From Planomonospora parontospora (lineage in GTDB: Bacteria > Actinomycetota > Actinomycetes > Streptosporangiales > Streptosporangiaceae), in the NCBI GenBank assembly GCA_014647935.1, contig BMQD01000024.1:24370-88369 (forward strand): a stretch of 64,000 nucleotides of DNA, written 5' to 3'. Shown here in pieces: positions 63,962 through 64,000 of the stretch (positions are counted from its first letter, which is position 1; every line of letters starts with the position of its first letter). The position numbers and the translations under genes were made by a program. The notes under the pieces are model-generated. The model made no database searches, was not told where the DNA came from, and saw nothing but the letters and a program-made list of their open reading frames with translations.

Positions 63962-64000
63962 AGAGGGGTTGCCCCGGAAACGGGGCGGTTCCGGTCGGAC

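Larger units (their letters stand above)
63655..64000. other. Gene-free right end, possible leader of a stable-RNA operon
   Basis: No ORF with coding character. It holds the tyrS terminator hairpin, two promoter-like elements on the plus strand and a small hairpin with a GAAA tetraloop (63971-63986). Strong tandem promoters without a following gene, plus structured leader, resemble an rRNA operon leader; 16S rRNA itself is not seen before the edge. Confidence 0.5.

Overview
The window is 64 kb of very GC-rich (about 72% G+C) chromosomal DNA. GTG starts and 4-base stop/start overlaps are frequent, and genes are dense on both strands. Gene content and order fit an actinomycete: phosphatidylinositol mannoside genes, pdxS/pdxT, yebC-ruvCAB-yajC-secDF-apt-rel, alaS-ruvX-mltG-aroE, infC-rpmI-rplT and pheST-argCJBDFRGH. 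Streptosporangiaceae-like genera (Nonomuraea, Streptosporangium and relatives) are my best guess from this layout, but the sequence alone does not settle genus. Nearly everything is conserved core genome. I found no insertion sequence, prophage, CRISPR array, tRNA, rRNA body or biosynthetic cluster, and no convincing new multi-gene system.

Layout. 1-2820 (minus): the start of a secreted glycosyl-hydrolase-like protein cut by the window edge, then an EF-G-like GTPase. 3058-6316: a tightly overlapping operon for phosphatidylinositol phosphate synthesis and its mannosylation and acylation, ending in a LemA-like membrane protein. 6464-13299: a DUF3048 lipoprotein, the vitamin B6 genes pdxS and pdxT-yebC, with a Tat-exported PhoD phosphatase between them, and a cation/proton antiporter. 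13512-22431: ruvCAB behind a perfect LexA-type box, yajC-secD-secF, apt and the (p)ppGpp enzyme Rel. 22618-24762 (minus): a DUF349 coiled-coil protein and a membrane-anchored cyclophilin. 24911-28628: an MBL-fold hydrolase with hisS and aspS. 28753-31045 (minus): a cytochrome P450 with a perfect Crp-type palindrome upstream, and a second cyclophilin.

31255-39481: a DUF2231 membrane protein, rarA, then DUF948-DUF6167-alaS-ruvX-mltG-aroE. 39456-40831 (minus): a membrane protein and its PadR regulator. 40832-48812: a structured leader, infC (probably starting at ATC), rpmI, rplT, an rRNA 2'-O-methyltransferase, an orphan PAS histidine kinase, pheS, pheT and a small acidic protein. 48930-52726 (minus): a Uma2 protein, an EntS-type MFS exporter and an acyl-CoA ligase. 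52998-63654: a complete arginine operon argCJBDFR-argG-argH behind an ARG-box-like dyad, then a 3-methyladenine DNA glycosylase and tyrS. The last 346 bases hold two strong promoter-like elements and no gene; they look like the leader of a stable-RNA (possibly rRNA) operon beyond the edge.

The most interesting points are regulatory or in gene details: the LexA box before ruvC, the Crp-type site and overlapping hairpins before the P450, the ATC start and four-hairpin leader of infC, AspRS residues typical of a non-discriminating enzyme, a low-GC island and coupled upstream ORF before mltG, leaderless promoters (Uma2, rarA, pgsA), a TetR-type palindrome before the acyl-CoA ligase, and the tandem promoters at the right edge.
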